A stretch of DNA of 32,807 nt from a virus: positions 1 through 32,807 of IMG/VR virus record IMGVR_UViG_3300050821_011183, one strand, 5' to 3'. Both the position numbers and the translations under genes were made by a program. Below are positions 22,865 through 29,846 of this stretch, piece by piece (the stretch's first letter is position 1; every line of letters begins with the position of its first letter). Below the pieces are notes generated by a model. The model made no database searches. It had not been told where the DNA came from and was given only the letters and a program-made list of their open reading frames with translations.

Positions 22865-23095
22865 ATGCCGCAAAAAAAGAAAATGAACCTGGCCCTGAAG
22901 GTCGCGCTGCTGAGCACGGGCCACACGCAGCGTCGGATCGCCGCCCGTGGCCGCATCAGCGAAATTCGCCTCAGCGAAATCATCCATAGCCGGGGCGTCG
23001 CCGTGACCGAGGCCGAGAAAGAGCGGCTGGCGCGCGTCCTCGGCGTGCGGGTCGAAGAAATCTTTCCGACGGTCGTCCAGCTCGCCGGCAAATAA
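22865..23095 (+). CDS. Cro-like XRE-family regulator
   Basis: 76 aa. LALKVALLSTGHTQRRIAARGRISEIRLSEIIHSRG is a helix-turn-helix with recognition helix EIRLSEIIHSR, followed by VTEAEKERLARVLGVRVEEIFP, the end typical of short XRE proteins. First gene of the rightward early operon, 20 bp after the promoter and divergent from the CI-like repressor, exactly the Cro position. Confidence 0.85.
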   Translation: MPQKKKMNLALKVALLSTGHTQRRIAARGRISEIRLSEIIHSRGVAVTEAEKERLARVLGVRVEEIFPTVVQLAGK

Positions 23096-23123
23096 ACGGT
23101 CGCTTCCGGGAAGGAACCTCGCC

Positions 23124-24086
23124 ATGCCGCTGCCCGACGAACTCGACCGCGCTGATGACGTCGACGACCCCACCGCGGAGGACAGCCTCGCGCTGCGCCG
23201 GCCTGACGTGCCGGTCACGCTCGCCGAACTCGCCGCCCGCAAGGGTGAGGCGATCGAGATCATCGAGGCCCGCGTCCAGGTCCTGGCCACCGTGCGGAAG
23301 GCCGCGATCCGATCGACCAGCCCGGAAGACTGGGTGCTCTTCAAATCGAAGGACGGCCGCATCGTCGCGTACCTACAGGACGCCGGCTGCGATCGCATCC
23401 GGGACCTGTTCGGCATCGAGGTCTATAACGTCGGCAAGCCCGATAAAGTGCTCGGCCAGGCGCCGGGCGAATTCTTCTATCTGATCAGCGGCGACGGACG
23501 CTGCAGCCTGACGCGCCAGGTGGTCGAGCAGATCGAGGGCGGCCGCAGCTCGCTCGACGACGTGTGCCGCGGGAAGAGCGGCGCCGACCTGGAACTCACC
23601 GTGCGGAAAAACGCGCGGGCCAATCTCGACGGCAACGTCACCCGCGAACTCGCCGGGCTGAAGAGCGTCGCGGTCGACGAGCTCGCCGCCGGGTGGGTGG
23701 GCACGTCGAAGAAGGTCGAGCACTGTCGGCAAGGCCGCGGGTTCGGGACGCAGGCCGAGCGGCTGGGCGCCGAGGTGCGCACGAAGGATCAGCCGACCGG
23801 TGAGGCGCCGAAGTGCAGCGCGTGCGGGGCGGCGATGGAATTCCGTGCCGCCGGCGTGTCTGACGCAGGCAAGGCGTACGACGCGTTCTGGTCCTGCCCG
23901 AAGCGCCGGGACCACCCCGGCGCCAACACCACCGTCAAGGACGCCGACTGGCAGCAGCAGCGCGGGACGGCGGCCAAGCCCGCGCCGACGACGGCCCCCG
24001 CGGCCGCCAGCGCGCCCACGGGCGACGAAATCTTCGGCGCCAAGGGCAAGCCCGCCGGCGCCCGCGAACCCGGCCAGGAAGGCTAA
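23124..24086 (+). CDS. Putative recombination (ssDNA-annealing) protein with zinc ribbon
   Basis: 320 aa. The core RKAAIRSTSPEDWVLFKSKDGRIVAYLQDAGCDRIRDLFGIEV, then FFYLISGDGRCS, and ARANLDGNVTRELAGLKSVAVDELA...CRQGRGFG is a pattern I recall from phage proteins encoded beside exonucleases; it is likely a Rad52-like or other single-strand annealing protein. A zinc ribbon follows: Cys231, Cys234, Cys258 and His264 or nearby. The C-terminal 50 residues are Ala/Pro-rich. Directly upstream of a Cas4-like nuclease, as in Red-type pairs. Function inferred from pairing. Confidence 0.68.
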   Translation: MPLPDELDRADDVDDPTAEDSLALRRPDVPVTLAELAARKGEAIEIIEARVQVLATVRKAAIRSTSPEDWVLFKSKDGRIVAYLQDAGCDRIRDLFGIEVYNVGKPDKVLGQAPGEFFYLISGDGRCSLTRQVVEQIEGGRSSLDDVCRGKSGADLELTVRKNARANLDGNVTRELAGLKSVAVDELAAGWVGTSKKVEHCRQGRGFGTQAERLGAEVRTKDQPTGEAPKCSACGAAMEFRAAGVSDAGKAYDAFWSCPKRRDHPGANTTVKDADWQQQRGTAAKPAPTTAPAAASAPTGDEIFGAKGKPAGAREPGQEG

Positions 24087-24103
24087 GGGGGCGGTCGTTG
24101 GCG

Positions 24104-25114
24104 ATGGACACCCACACCACCACTCCGGCCGATCTCGCGGCCGCCATCACCACCGCGTGGGGCGCCCACCTGGCCCGCGGCGCGCGGCAGGCGTCGCCGC
24201 ACCCCTACGTCTACGCGTCGGCCTGGCGGCCGTGCGTCCGCCGCATGGTGCTCGAGATGACGCAGCCCGACGCGCTGCCGGTGTGGCCGCCTGACGTCCT
24301 GGCGCGCTTCCGCCGTGGGGACGACCGGGAACGCGACCTGCTCGCGGACCTCGCGCGCATCGGCCGCGACGCGACGCCGCCCTTCAGCGTCATCGGCCAA
24401 CAGCAACGCTTCGAGCTGCGCGATCACAAGAGCCGCGTCGCGATCACCGGCAAGGTGGACGCGCAGCTGAAGCTCGATCACGACCGCGCCGCGGTGCCGA
24501 TCGAGGTGAAAGCCTGGAGTCCGTTCCTCGTCGATCGCATCGAGCGGTTCGAGGATCTCTTCGACAACCCGTGGACGCGGCCCGGGGCGTACCAGCTGCT
24601 GACGTACCTGTTCGGCGCCGCCGTGCCGTTCGGGTTTCTGCTGCTCGATCGATCGGGCCTGCCGCTCGTGGTGCCCGTCGAACTCCACGAGCACTTCGAC
24701 AAGCTCGAGGACTTCCTCGCCCGGGCCGAGCAGGCGCTCGACCACCAGGCCGCCGGCACGCTGCCGGCCTTTCTCGAGAACGACGCCGCCGAATGTCAGC
24801 GCTGCCCCTTCTACGGATCGACGTGCAACCCGCCGATCGGCGGCGCCGGCGTGCGCGTGCTGACCGATCCCGAACTCGAAGCGTTGCTGACCCGCCGTGA
24901 AGCGCTCGACGCGGCCGCGACCGAGTTCGATCGGATCGACAAAGACATCAAAGGCCGGCTGCGCGGCATCGAATCGGCGGTGGCCGGGCCGTTTCTGATC
25001 GAAGGCCGGTGGGGCAAGCAATCGAAGGTGGACCTGCCCGCGGCGTTGAAAGCGCAGTACACCCGCACCGATCCGAAGGGCCGCTTCACGCTCACGGTGA
25101 CGAGGCTGTCATGA
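24104..25114 (+). CDS. Cas4/AddB-like PD-(D/E)XK exonuclease with Fe-S cluster
   Basis: 336 aa from the ATG at 24104 (a TTG two codons earlier is in frame). The nuclease core is GKVDAQL (D119), then IEVKAWSP (E134, K136) and GAYQLLTYLF as the QhxxY helix. Cys44 (WRPCVRRM) together with Cys231, Cys234 and Cys241 (CQRCPFYGSTC) form the split four-cysteine Fe-S cluster of Cas4/AddB nucleases. With the upstream protein it probably forms a phage recombination pair that resects DNA ends. It overlaps the next gene by 4 bp (ATGA). Confidence 0.88.
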   Translation: MDTHTTTPADLAAAITTAWGAHLARGARQASPHPYVYASAWRPCVRRMVLEMTQPDALPVWPPDVLARFRRGDDRERDLLADLARIGRDATPPFSVIGQQQRFELRDHKSRVAITGKVDAQLKLDHDRAAVPIEVKAWSPFLVDRIERFEDLFDNPWTRPGAYQLLTYLFGAAVPFGFLLLDRSGLPLVVPVELHEHFDKLEDFLARAEQALDHQAAGTLPAFLENDAAECQRCPFYGSTCNPPIGGAGVRVLTDPELEALLTRREALDAAATEFDRIDKDIKGRLRGIESAVAGPFLIEGRWGKQSKVDLPAALKAQYTRTDPKGRFTLTVTRLS

Positions 25115-25344
25115 CCAAACGCGCGGTCGACGTCCCGCCCGTGTCGCTCGAGGATCGCTCGCGCCTGCTGCTCCGGCCGACCGAGGTCGCCGACGCCCTG
25201 GGGTTCTCGCGCTCGAAGACCTACGAGTTGATCGCCTCCGGCGTCATCCCATCGATCCGCGTCGCCAACATGGTCCGCGTGCCCGTCGAGGCGCTGCGCG
25301 CCTGGATCGATCAGCAGCTCGCCGATCAGCGGAGGGCGTCGTGA
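25111..25344 (+). CDS. Excisionase-family HTH protein
   Basis: 77 aa. LLLRPTEVADALGFSRSKTY then ELIASGVIPSIRVANMVRVPVEALRAWIDQQ is a MerR/Xis-like winged helix-turn-helix (HTH_17, PF12728). Proteins of this family act as recombination directionality factors or as transcription regulators. It sits in the rightward operon, not next to int, so excision would be under lytic control. The ATG overlaps the nuclease stop. Confidence 0.85.
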   Translation: MTKRAVDVPPVSLEDRSRLLLRPTEVADALGFSRSKTYELIASGVIPSIRVANMVRVPVEALRAWIDQQLADQRRAS

Positions 25345-25595
25345 GCCGCGTCAGCATCTTCGACAGTGGCCCCGATCGCTGGGAGCTGATGCACCGCGTG
25401 CGGGTGTTCCTCGATGACGTCGAGGTGACCCGCCAGTGCCAGATCGCCGACGAGGAGCTCGGCGAGGTCCAACTCCTGAAGCGCGACGCTGATGGGCACT
25501 CGTACCTGGATCGCGTCACCCGCGAACCCGCGATCGAGATCAAGCGGGGCCGCGTGCGAATTGAGCTCACACCGAAGGGAGAAGCAGGCGCATGA
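25341..25595 (+). CDS. Small hypothetical protein
   Basis: 84 aa, GTG start overlapping the upstream stop (GTGA). HRVRVFLDDVEVTRQCQIAD then EELGEVQLLKRDADGHSYLD, ending RGRVRIELTPKG; reads as a compact beta-rich domain. I recall similar small proteins in phage early regions, function unknown. Overlaps the next gene by 4 bp. Confidence 0.75.
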   Translation: MSRVSIFDSGPDRWELMHRVRVFLDDVEVTRQCQIADEELGEVQLLKRDADGHSYLDRVTREPAIEIKRGRVRIELTPKGEAGA

Positions 25596-25798
25596 GTAAA
25601 CGCGTGAACCCGGCTAGCCGCGTGGTCACCTGGTTTCAAACGGCTCACATCGAATCCGCGAAGACGATCTTGGACATCTGCAAGGCAGTCGTCGATCACC
25701 GCGCGGAGTCGGAGACGCCCGAGCCGTCGCCCAAGGCTCGAGCGTCGCGCCGGCAGACGCCCGTCCTGGCCGACGCGCCGAAGGCGGTCAATTCGTGA
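25592..25798 (+). CDS. Small hypothetical protein
   Basis: 68 aa. WFQTAHIESAKTILDICKAVVDHRA is amphipathic helix; the C-terminal half (SPKARASRRQTPVLADAPK) is basic and probably disordered. No family recognised. 4-bp overlaps on both sides. Confidence 0.66.
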   Translation: MSKRVNPASRVVTWFQTAHIESAKTILDICKAVVDHRAESETPEPSPKARASRRQTPVLADAPKAVNS

Positions 25799-26052
25799 CG
25801 CACGAGCCCGCGTGCGACGGTCGCCACATGACGATCGGCGACGCCTGGGAGTGCTTCGAACGGCGGGTGACCGCCGGTATCGGGGAAGTGGCCCCTGTCA
25901 GCCTGCTCGCCTGGCGGATCGCGTACTACACCGGCGCCAAGGCCACGCTGCAGGTCTTCCTGCACTATCCGAATGAGACGGACGACGGCGTGTCGCGGCT
26001 CGAAATCCTCGACGCCGAAATCACGCGGTTCCTGCTGGGTGCGCGCCCATGA
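25795..26052 (+). CDS. Small phage hypothetical protein
   Basis: 85 aa, GTG start. WECFERRVTAGIGEVAPVSLLAWRIAYYTGAKATLQVFLH follows a pattern I recall in many phages (W-x-x-F-x-x-x-V ... R-x-A-[FY]Y-x-G-A), then EILDAEITRFLLGA. Unknown function; often next to recombination genes. 4-bp overlaps on both sides. Confidence 0.75.
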   Translation: MTHEPACDGRHMTIGDAWECFERRVTAGIGEVAPVSLLAWRIAYYTGAKATLQVFLHYPNETDDGVSRLEILDAEITRFLLGARP

Positions 26053-26345
26053 GTAACGACGTGACCTTCGGCCGCCGCATCAGGGGGTCGCTGCCGGCGA
26101 AGCAGCGCCGCGAGGACCAAGCACGCGAGGACGCCATTCAGGAGGCCGCGATCAACGAGCGCCCGAACGAAGCGGCGCCGCGCGACCAGGCCGCGCACCC
26201 CCACGACGCAACGCCCGACTATCCCTGCGTGTCGGGCCGGTCCCGCCACGACTTCAGCAACCGCGGCCGCGACGGGCTGTATCGCTGCTGGCACTGTGGC
26301 CGGCTCAGTCCGCGCAGCCGGGCCCGCGTGCGGGAGGCGATCTGA
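26049..26345 (+). CDS. Small hypothetical protein with C-terminal zinc knuckle
   Basis: 98 aa. N-terminal half is charged and helical (AKQRREDQAREDAIQEAAIN). The end has PCVSGRSRHDFSNRGRDGLYRCWHCGRLS, i.e. Cys, His and a CxxC pair, a likely zinc site. No known function. The next gene begins 35 bp later with its own strong ribosome-binding site. Confidence 0.72.
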   Translation: MSNDVTFGRRIRGSLPAKQRREDQAREDAIQEAAINERPNEAAPRDQAAHPHDATPDYPCVSGRSRHDFSNRGRDGLYRCWHCGRLSPRSRARVREAI

Positions 26346-26380
26346 ATAGCCCACGCAAAACCAACCAGGAGGAGCATGCG

Positions 26381-27187
26381 ATGCCGAGAGCCAAACGACC
26401 CGATTCGACGCCGCCCGAACAACGTCCGGAGATCGGCCCGCTGTGGACGTACTACCGGGTGACCTTCCGCTTTCTCACCAAGCTATGCGGATCGGTCCCG
26501 GCGAACCCTGAGATTGTGAAGAAGTGGCTGGAAGCACGCGAGCCGGAGGTGAGGCCTGCCGGCTCGCTGTCGATCGAAGAAATCAACGAAGAAGTGCTGG
26601 CCAGTATACAACGCGGGGAAGGTGAGCCCTCGCAGGAGTACGCGCTGCTCACGTTTCAGCGCAACGCCGGCGTCATCGTGATGCGGGCGGCGACGGTCCG
26701 TGCGCACACGAAGGATTGTGCCCGGGTGTTGTCCGCGCAGTTCATCGGCTACTTCCGTGGCGAGCGGTCCTTCGCGACCCGGGTGGTCAACGGCGTCTAC
26801 CACGACGAGCAGCAGTACTGGCTGCCCGTGCGTCGCCCGGACGGGTCGTTGATCACGATGGTCGACGGCGCCTATGACAAGGCCATCCACACGCGCGGGC
26901 CTGACGGCCGCCCGATCAACGCGCTGAAGCGCATCGAGTTCATCGCACCCCCGGCCGAACTCTCGTTCACGCTGAAGGTGCTCGGGCGGTCGGTGTCTGA
27001 GACCGACCTGGCGCACATCTACACCTATGGAGGCACGCATGGCTACGGCGGCGAACGCAGCGACGGCGAAGGCCGGTACCTCTTCGACCTCGAACGGCTC
27101 GACGGACCACCCGCCTACGAGGCTGTCCATGCTGAACCCCAACGCTCCCCAGCTGCGAACGGCCGGGGCGATCATCGAGAAGTATGA
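26381..27187 (+). CDS. Phage protein with RAMP-like glycine-rich loop
   Basis: 268 aa; AGGAGG lies 8 bases before the ATG. The core (YALLTFQRNAGVIVMRAATV, then FATRVVNGVYHDEQQYWLPV, LKRIEFIAPPAELSFTLKVL) alternates strands and helices, and near the end GYGGERSDGEG (221-231) fits the GxG-x5-GxG glycine-rich loop of RAMP-superfamily proteins such as Cas6 and Cas7. No catalytic His is obvious. The tail after about 242 is low-complexity and is also coding sequence of the next gene. RNA- or nucleic acid-binding role is inferred; no CRISPR array is present. Confidence 0.75.
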   Translation: MPRAKRPDSTPPEQRPEIGPLWTYYRVTFRFLTKLCGSVPANPEIVKKWLEAREPEVRPAGSLSIEEINEEVLASIQRGEGEPSQEYALLTFQRNAGVIVMRAATVRAHTKDCARVLSAQFIGYFRGERSFATRVVNGVYHDEQQYWLPVRRPDGSLITMVDGAYDKAIHTRGPDGRPINALKRIEFIAPPAELSFTLKVLGRSVSETDLAHIYTYGGTHGYGGERSDGEGRYLFDLERLDGPPAYEAVHAEPQRSPAANGRGDHREV

Positions 27188-27440
27188 GCAGATCCAGGAC
27201 GCGCTCGAACACAACCGCATCACCGGCAAAGTGGCCGAGCAGATGAATCAGACGCTCAAGGGCGTCGTGGGCATCGAGAAGCTCGGGCTGCAGTACCTGA
27301 GTCTCGCCTTGAAGTTCGGGAAGAAGGCGCCGGTGCCGCGGTCACCGATCCTACGCGACATGATCGGCCTGCCGCAGGCGGTGTCGGCTGCCGACGGTGA
27401 GTTCGTCCGCCGTCTCCTGCCCGACGGCGACGTGAAGTGA
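27039..27440 (+). CDS. Phage hypothetical protein overlapping the RAMP-like gene
   Basis: 133 aa from the ATG at 27039, which has GGAGG 6 bases upstream; the first 30 residues are low-complexity (Ala, Thr, Ser). From LNPNAPQLRTAGAIIEKYEQ on, helices typical of a folded protein appear (QIQDALEHNRITGKVAEQMN, LKGVVGIEKLGLQYLSLALK). The start overlaps the upstream gene by 149 bp; ATG at 27129 would cut the overlap to 59 bp but lacks an equally good ribosome-binding site. No function recognised. Confidence 0.7.
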   Translation: MATAANAATAKAGTSSTSNGSTDHPPTRLSMLNPNAPQLRTAGAIIEKYEQIQDALEHNRITGKVAEQMNQTLKGVVGIEKLGLQYLSLALKFGKKAPVPRSPILRDMIGLPQAVSAADGEFVRRLLPDGDVK

Positions 27441-27795
27441 CACGAGGCGCGATTCGCGTCGGGGAGTAGTGCTGTGGCTGGTCGTGGCGTGGCGCCGAGT
27501 CGCGTACGGGAGGCGTTGAGGTTCGGCGCGTCCGACCGAGTCGAGATGCGTAGTGAGATGGCGAACGTGCCGAGGTGACGTGGCGCCGAGCACTGTTGGG
27601 TCGTGGCGGGAAGCGTTTTGTCGTGTCGTCGAGGGGTGACGCGAATCGCGGCGCCGCGCCGGTGTCGTGCGGCGAGCTGGGGACGAAGCCGAGTTGTGCG
27701 GTGATCCCGAACGGTGGAGACCTTCAGTGATCTGGAGTCGAGATGCGTGGTGCCGTGGTGAGCAGTGTCGTGCCCTGGCGTCGGGCGGATAGCGC
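27441..27795. other. 355-bp stretch without a supported gene, with direct repeats
   Basis: Plus-strand frames are broken by stops, and the open frames on the minus strand give Arg/His/Thr/Ser-rich sequence unlike protein. The strand is rich in G and T with words such as GTCGTG and GTGGCG. Direct repeats: GAGTCGAGATGCGTRGTG at 27538-27555 and 27735-27752 (17 of 18 identical), and GTGGCGCCGAG at 27489-27499 and 27580-27590. It may be a non-coding RNA, a control region or a decayed gene. Confidence 0.6.
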
Positions 27796-27990
27796 GTGAC
27801 GTACGTAGCCGGCAAGCCGAAGAGGTGTACACGGTGCGATGGAATGGTGACGAGCGTCGGCCGGGAGACCTGGGACAGCCACGACAAGCTGTTCGTGGGC
27901 GAGGTCGTGTGCACCACCTGCGGGGCGCATTTCCTGTATTCACGCGCCGCGACGGCGCCTGAACCGAAACGACCACGGGGTAAGCGGTGA
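27796..27990 (+). CDS. Small zinc-ribbon protein
   Basis: 64 aa, GTG start. KRCTRCDGMVTSVG and VVCTTCGAHFLYS give two CxxC pairs 24 residues apart, a zinc ribbon. The C-terminus is basic (PEPKRPRGKR). Possibly a nucleic acid-binding accessory of replication, as it overlaps the replication protein gene by 4 bp. Confidence 0.75.
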   Translation: MTYVAGKPKRCTRCDGMVTSVGRETWDSHDKLFVGEVVCTTCGAHFLYSRAATAPEPKRPRGKR

Positions 27991-28508
27991 GCTACTACGG
28001 TGTGGTGTTCCCTGAATTCTGGACCGGCAAAACCGGCCGTGAGCTGCGCACCGCCGGCAAGGATGCGCAGCTGCTCGGCCTCTATCTGGCGACGAATCGA
28101 TTTGCGAACATGATCGGCCTCTACAAACTCCTGCCGGAGGACATCCATCACGAGACCCGGCTCTCGTTGAAGGGGATTGCGGGCGCCTTCGACGCCACGG
28201 CCGCGGCACATTTCGCCACCTATGACGCAGCCACCGGCTACGTCTGGGTGCGAACGATGGCCCGCATTCGGCTGAACCTGACGCCGGGCTCCTCACTGTC
28301 GACGGAGGACAAGCGGGTGCCCGCGGTCAATCGGCTCTACCAGGCGCTCGACCCGAACCCCTTCCTCGGCGAGTTCTTTGACCTGAACCATCGGACGCTG
28401 CGGCTCAAGCGACGGCGTGAGCCGTCGGCGACGCTTGTGGTGCCCCTGAACGGACGCCACCACATATCGCCCTTGCAAGGGGCTAGGAAGGGGCATGCAA
28501 GCCAGTAA
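27987..28508 (+). CDS. Phage replication-type protein, winged-helix N-terminal domain
   Basis: 173 aa, GTG start overlapping the zinc-ribbon gene. The pattern FWTGKTGRELRTAGKDAQLLGLYLATNRFANMIGLYKLL, then LKGIAGAFDATAAAHFATYD and GYVWVRTMARIRL is the start of a family of phage replication-initiator-like proteins. Homologs I recall are longer, so the short C-terminus (PLNGRHHISPLQGARK) may be a shortened version. It lies directly upstream of the iteron-like region and the helicase-loader-like gene. Confidence 0.75.
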   Translation: MSYYGVVFPEFWTGKTGRELRTAGKDAQLLGLYLATNRFANMIGLYKLLPEDIHHETRLSLKGIAGAFDATAAAHFATYDAATGYVWVRTMARIRLNLTPGSSLSTEDKRVPAVNRLYQALDPNPFLGEFFDLNHRTLRLKRRREPSATLVVPLNGRHHISPLQGARKGHASQ

Positions 28509-28664
28509 TCAGAGATCAGGTACCAGGTACGTACTTGGAATTCGTACCGACAGGGTGATTTGAAAGGCTGTACCGGGGGGGCCGTACGTACGTCGTACCG
28601 ACTGATCGCTGACAGCGACGACGGTGGCTCGGCCCCCCGTAGACGTAGACGAAGGCAGGACCCG
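28509..28664. other. Putative replication origin / iteron region
   Basis: 156 bp without a supported gene between two replication genes. TCGTACCGAC occurs at 28542-28551 and 28593-28602, GTACGTAC at 28527-28534 and 28584-28591, and more GTAC words lie around them. CGGGGGGGCCG (28574-28584) and CGGCCCCCCG (28630-28639) are inverted copies enclosing about 45 bp. Repeats plus a dyad beside an initiator-like gene suggest an origin; a control region is the alternative. Confidence 0.55.
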
Positions 28665-29072
28665 ATGAAGGTGACGACCACGGCGATCCCTGAGGCGTTC
28701 CGCACGATGTTCCGGGACCTGGCGATCGCGCTCCAGCCTCGGACGCCGATGACGCCGGCGATGGTGGCCGTCTACTTCGAGGCGCTGCGCGATCTGCCGA
28801 TCGAGGCGCTTGAGCGGGCGGCCGCGGCGCTGCGGCAAACGGCGACGTTCTTCCCGTCGACGGGCGAGTGGTATCAGCTCGCGAATGACCTGTGGGACCG
28901 ACCACGGGTGACGCCGGAGTCAGGCACCCGAAGCCTGGAGGAGCTCGACGAGCTCGCGCCGAACGATCCGGAGCGCGACGAGATCGGCAAGCGACTGTCG
29001 CCCGACGACCAACGGCGGCTGATGGCGCGGTACGGCCTGGCGTGGGCGGCACCTGAAGGCGGATTGACATGA
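28665..29072 (+). CDS. Helicase loader-like protein
   Basis: 135 aa from the ATG at 28665; the frame is open upstream to 28560, but those codons run through the repeat region. AIPEAFRTMFRDLAIALQPR, then MVAVYFEALRDLPIEALERAAAALRQTATFFPSTGEWYQLA matches the helical N-terminal domain of G39P-like phage helicase loader/inhibitor proteins, in which aromatic and proline residues follow the A-A-x-x-x-L-R helix. The C-terminal part is acidic. It would recruit the host replicative helicase; no phage helicase is seen. Confidence 0.75.
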   Translation: MKVTTTAIPEAFRTMFRDLAIALQPRTPMTPAMVAVYFEALRDLPIEALERAAAALRQTATFFPSTGEWYQLANDLWDRPRVTPESGTRSLEELDELAPNDPERDEIGKRLSPDDQRRLMARYGLAWAAPEGGLT

Positions 29073-29308
29073 CCACTGGGCAATTCGAGAACGTCGGCGG
29101 GCCGTGCACCTGCCTCGAATGTCAGGCCGCCGGCGCGACGCACCTGCCGAGCGTGAAGGTGCCCGGCGACGAGTTCGTGTCGACGCCGCACTGGTTGCAC
29201 GGCGAGCAGCTGAAGGCGTGGTGGGCGGCGCGGGAGGCCTTTCGGAAAGCGGCGATGGCGGCCGGGCACCCGGAACTGGCCCGCGAGCCAGGGGAGGACG
29301 ACGCATGA
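29069..29308 (+). CDS. Small hypothetical protein with cysteine cluster
   Basis: 79 aa, ATGA overlap with the loader gene. GGPCTCLECQAAGATHLP near the N-terminus has three cysteines in CxCxxC and a histidine, a likely metal site; the rest (GEQLKAWWAAREAFRKAAMA) is helical. Function unknown. Overlaps the next gene by 4 bp. Confidence 0.72.
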   Translation: MTTGQFENVGGPCTCLECQAAGATHLPSVKVPGDEFVSTPHWLHGEQLKAWWAAREAFRKAAMAAGHPELAREPGEDDA

Positions 29309-29457
29309 ACGACGTGGATATCGACCGCGCGGCGATGTACCGGGCCATCGCGGACTTGTGCACGGTCCTGATCGCGCTCGCGTTGCAGCTGCGGCCGCTG
29401 CTCGATGAAGCCACGCGATCGAGTGCGCGCGAGCCGGATGCGAGGGGCCCACGATGA
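29305..29457 (+). CDS. Short hypothetical helical protein
   Basis: 50 aa, starting at an ATG that overlaps the previous stop. DIDRAAMYRAIADLCTVLIALALQ is a helix with a hydrophobic side, then a charged end (EATRSSAREPDARGPR). No signal for a membrane anchor is definite. Overlaps the next gene by 4 bp. Confidence 0.62.
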   Translation: MNDVDIDRAAMYRAIADLCTVLIALALQLRPLLDEATRSSAREPDARGPR

Positions 29458-29594
29458 CGCGCGAGCATGAGCGGATCGTGACGCACTGGCGGTCGACGAT
29501 CGGCCGCGCGATCGAACTGGGCCTCGACGATGCGGCGTATCGACTGACCCGCGCGCTCGTCGAGCGCTGTCGCGCGCTCGGGGTGTGGCGATGA
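29454..29594 (+). CDS. Short hypothetical helical protein
   Basis: 46 aa in the chain of 4-bp overlaps. TREHERIVTHWRSTIGRAIE, DDAAYRLTRALVERCRALG: two amphipathic helices, basic. No family recognised. Confidence 0.6.
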   Translation: MTREHERIVTHWRSTIGRAIELGLDDAAYRLTRALVERCRALGVWR

Positions 29595-29842
29595 CGCTGC
29601 ACCCGTCGGCGCATGTCGCGAACGTGCACTGCTCGCGGTGCGGGCGGTCCTGCTCGGGCGTCGATCCGGAGCTCGGCCTGGTGGTGCGCGCCTGGGTGCA
29701 ATGCCCCGAGTGCCTCGAAGCCGACCTCGGCCTCGTGATGTCGCTGTTGATGCTGCTCGACATGTGGAAGGCGGTCGGGCGGGACGGGACGTGCGTCGCG
29801 GAGCTGCAGGCCGAGCTCGCGCGCTTCGGAGGAGGAAGTTAG
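29591..29842 (+). CDS. Small zinc-ribbon protein
   Basis: 83 aa from ATG 29591, overlapping the previous stop (a GTG two codons earlier is also in frame). VHCSRCGRSCSGVDPELG and VQCPECLEADLG supply CxxC pairs about 24 residues apart, followed by a long hydrophobic helix (GLVMSLLMLLDMWKAVG). Unknown role; one more of the many small zinc proteins in this phage. Confidence 0.73.
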   Translation: MTLHPSAHVANVHCSRCGRSCSGVDPELGLVVRAWVQCPECLEADLGLVMSLLMLLDMWKAVGRDGTCVAELQAELARFGGGS

Positions 29843-29846
29843 GGCG

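Noticed and set aside
27248-28211. Long minus-strand open frames across 27.2-28.2 kb as a gene for the empty 355-bp region.
   Set aside because: The translations are Arg/Thr/His/Ser-rich with no domain pattern and run opposite two convincing plus-strand genes.
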